64,000 nt of DNA, taken from the NCBI GenBank assembly GCA_008330645.1, contig VLTN01000095.1, positions 1 through 64,000 on the forward strand, read 5' to 3'. A model generated the notes under the pieces. It worked only from the letters and a program-made list of their open reading frames with translations. It had not been told where the DNA came from and did no database searches. Origin of the DNA: Cafeteria roenbergensis (lineage: Eukaryota > Sar > Bigyra > Bicosoecida > Cafeteriaceae). A program made the position numbers and the translations under genes. Shown here piece after piece: positions 62,505 to 64,000 of this stretch (position 1 is its first letter; each line of letters starts with the position of its first letter).

Positions 62505-64000
62505 GCTGGCGTGAAATTCGGGGCCATCGCGCCGCCTGCAACTGACGTGGAAGGCGTTGCTCGAGACGGCGCAGCAGCTCTTCGGCAGCCGTCCACGTGC
62601 TCGGCCGCCCAGGTGCTGCTTTGCGCGGTCGCCTTGCTCTTCTACGGACTCGTCGGGTTCTCTGGTTCCATCAGCGGCCAGGTAATTGGTGACTCCTCTC
62701 TGGGCTGGGCGGTCAACCTGGTGCTGCTTGCTGCCGGCCGCACCGTGGGCTCGACCATAGCCGGCGTATGCATGGTGAATGGCGAGAACCGAAAGGCTGC
62801 GCGTATTCGCGCTGCGAGCTCTCGCAACGTTCTCGGCAGCGAGCGTGTCCAAACACAGCCGCTTGCCCGGTGGACACTCTGTCGATTCCTTCGGCACCTT
62901 CGGCTGTCTCCCGAGTCTCGGGTGCAAGGGGGGGCTGCGGCATCACTTCCCCAGCCAGTGCAGTGCGATGGCGGCCGATCCGAGAGTCCGGTGGGGGGCT
63001 ATGGCGGCCCGGGCTCCGCGGCAGCAGACTCCGAGCCGCCATCGGCGTGGACCGCTCACAACCATTCAAAGCTGGCTCCTGAGGCTTCGCGCAAGGCCCG
63101 GGCGCCGGAGACTCAGGCTCCAGGCAACAAAGCGCACAGCGCATCAACTCCGTCGCTCGTGAACCTGCTGGTCGTGGTGGTCGGTCAGATGCTCGGCGCC
63201 GGAGGCTACGTCCCGTTCTTTTTCTTGAGCCGCACCGGGGACGTGTCGCTCATTGCGCCGCTAATGTCCCTCCATACGCTGTTCCCCATCATTTATGGGT
63301 TCTGCACCGGGGAGCCGGTGTCGTGGGCCAAAGTGATCGGGATTCTGACGAGTTTCGCAGCTGTGCTGTTGCTTGGAGCCGATTCCATCTCTGGCCCAGC
63401 GCCAGCTGATCCGTCTTTGCTTGGACTCCAGATCGGTCTGCTCTCGGCATGCACATGCATGTGGGGCCTTGCCGACCTCATCGCCGTCAAGTTTGGCAGG
63501 AGACTGCGCCACAAGCACGTGCTTCTCGCACAGCTTGCAGGGGTGTCCATCTGTGGCGTCATCGGGGGCGTCTCCATTGTTGTCACTGCCATCGCGACTG
63601 GCCCGGACATGGGGCCAATTGTGCGCCCAGCCCCTGCAGGACAGCTTCCAGGGGTGCTTGCAGGCTTTCAGCCAGTTCACGGTGCCCTCCTGATCGCTGC
63701 TGGGCACGCCCTCGGCGCCCTCGGCTGGCTTGCATACGTCCGGCTTGGACAGCTTGGCGATGCTTCAGCATTTGCTCCCGTTGTCCAGCTGTATGGTGTG
63801 GTCAGTGCCCTGTTTGGCTTCTTGCTTTTGGACGAGAGAGCCGGCGCCTTCAAAGTGGCAGGAATTGTGGTGGCAGTGTCCGCGCTTCTTCTCCTTGGGC
63901 TCTCGCCTTCCCAGGCAAGGCTTCTTTCGGCTCGCATTTGCGGCACCCGTGGGGTTCCGACGACTGGAGCAGCCTCGACTGCTGGCACGGCTGCCGCAGG
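62505..64000 (+). CDS. EamA/DMT-type multi-pass transporter, partial
   Basis: An open frame running off the window end. The 5' end is unresolved: a GCAG acceptor at 62501-62504 suggests an upstream exon, as there is no Met before residue ~85 in this frame. About ten hydrophobic helices are visible, among them LLCAVALLFYGLVGFSG, VNLLVVVVGQMLGAGGY, VIGILTSFAAVLLLGADS and AGIVVAVSALLLLGLS. The end of helix nine, FGFLLLDERA, is the EamA signature at that place. A hydrophilic loop of about 110 residues separates helices two and three. Such carriers move metabolites such as nucleotide sugars or amino acids; the substrate is unknown. Confidence 0.65.

Overview
The window looks like nuclear DNA of a GC-rich (roughly two-thirds G+C by eye) single-celled, flagellated eukaryote. 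The evidence is spliceosomal introns, a kinesin-2 associated protein (ciliary transport), a mitochondrial carrier, RFT1 (ER N-glycosylation), COQ3 and a TBL1-type corepressor subunit. The GC content, gene density and a giant cysteine-rich/cadherin/IPT surface protein would suit a heterotrophic stramenopile such as a bicosoecid (Cafeteria-like), but that placement is inference. All 20 introns placed independently by protein homology and phase begin GTGAG and end in AG (nearly always GCAG); they are 108-316 bp long. No bacterial operon or viral hallmark gene was recognised.

Layout. 1-4.6 kb: minus-strand ankyrin, TRAF-zinc-finger and glycine-rich coding remnants that run through several frames, sprinkled with 13 exact copies of GAAACCGC. 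4.6-7.1 kb: low-complexity sequence with one doubtful Ala/Pro-rich ORF. 7.2-11.1 kb: a 2-oxoglutarate/Fe(II) oxygenase (minus) divergent from a TMEM18 homologue, then an SLC25 carrier. 11.4-14.9 kb: an acidic unknown protein divergent from a TBL1-like LisH/WD40 protein. 15.2-19.5 kb: a probably lipid-anchored EF-hand protein divergent from a disordered basic protein. 19.8-25.3 kb: selenoprotein O homologue (Cys form, six exons) and RFT1, both minus. 25.6-27.2 kb: an NAD-kinase-like gene whose GGDG motif is lost.

27.9-51.3 kb is the outstanding feature: one uninterrupted 7,798-codon minus-strand gene in a neighbourhood where most genes are split. It encodes a signal-like N-terminus, ephrin-receptor-like (GCC2/GCC3) cysteine repeats, about 43 cadherin repeats, about 14 IPT/TIG repeats, a membrane-proximal cysteine-rich region, about nine membrane segments and a basic cytoplasmic tail. 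Eleven consecutive cadherin repeats form a 4,077-bp unit present twice in tandem, and one 443-bp patch in the two copies is still about 98.6% identical.

52.6-54.9 kb: a pseudokinase-like protein (minus), divergent from KAP3 (55.0-59.4 kb, six exons). 59.6-61.9 kb: stand-alone tryptophan synthase alpha (minus) divergent from COQ3. 62.5 kb to the end: a partial EamA/DMT-type transporter. Most genes are arranged as divergent pairs with short shared upstream regions. Apart from that, neighbours have unrelated housekeeping roles, as expected of a compact protist genome.
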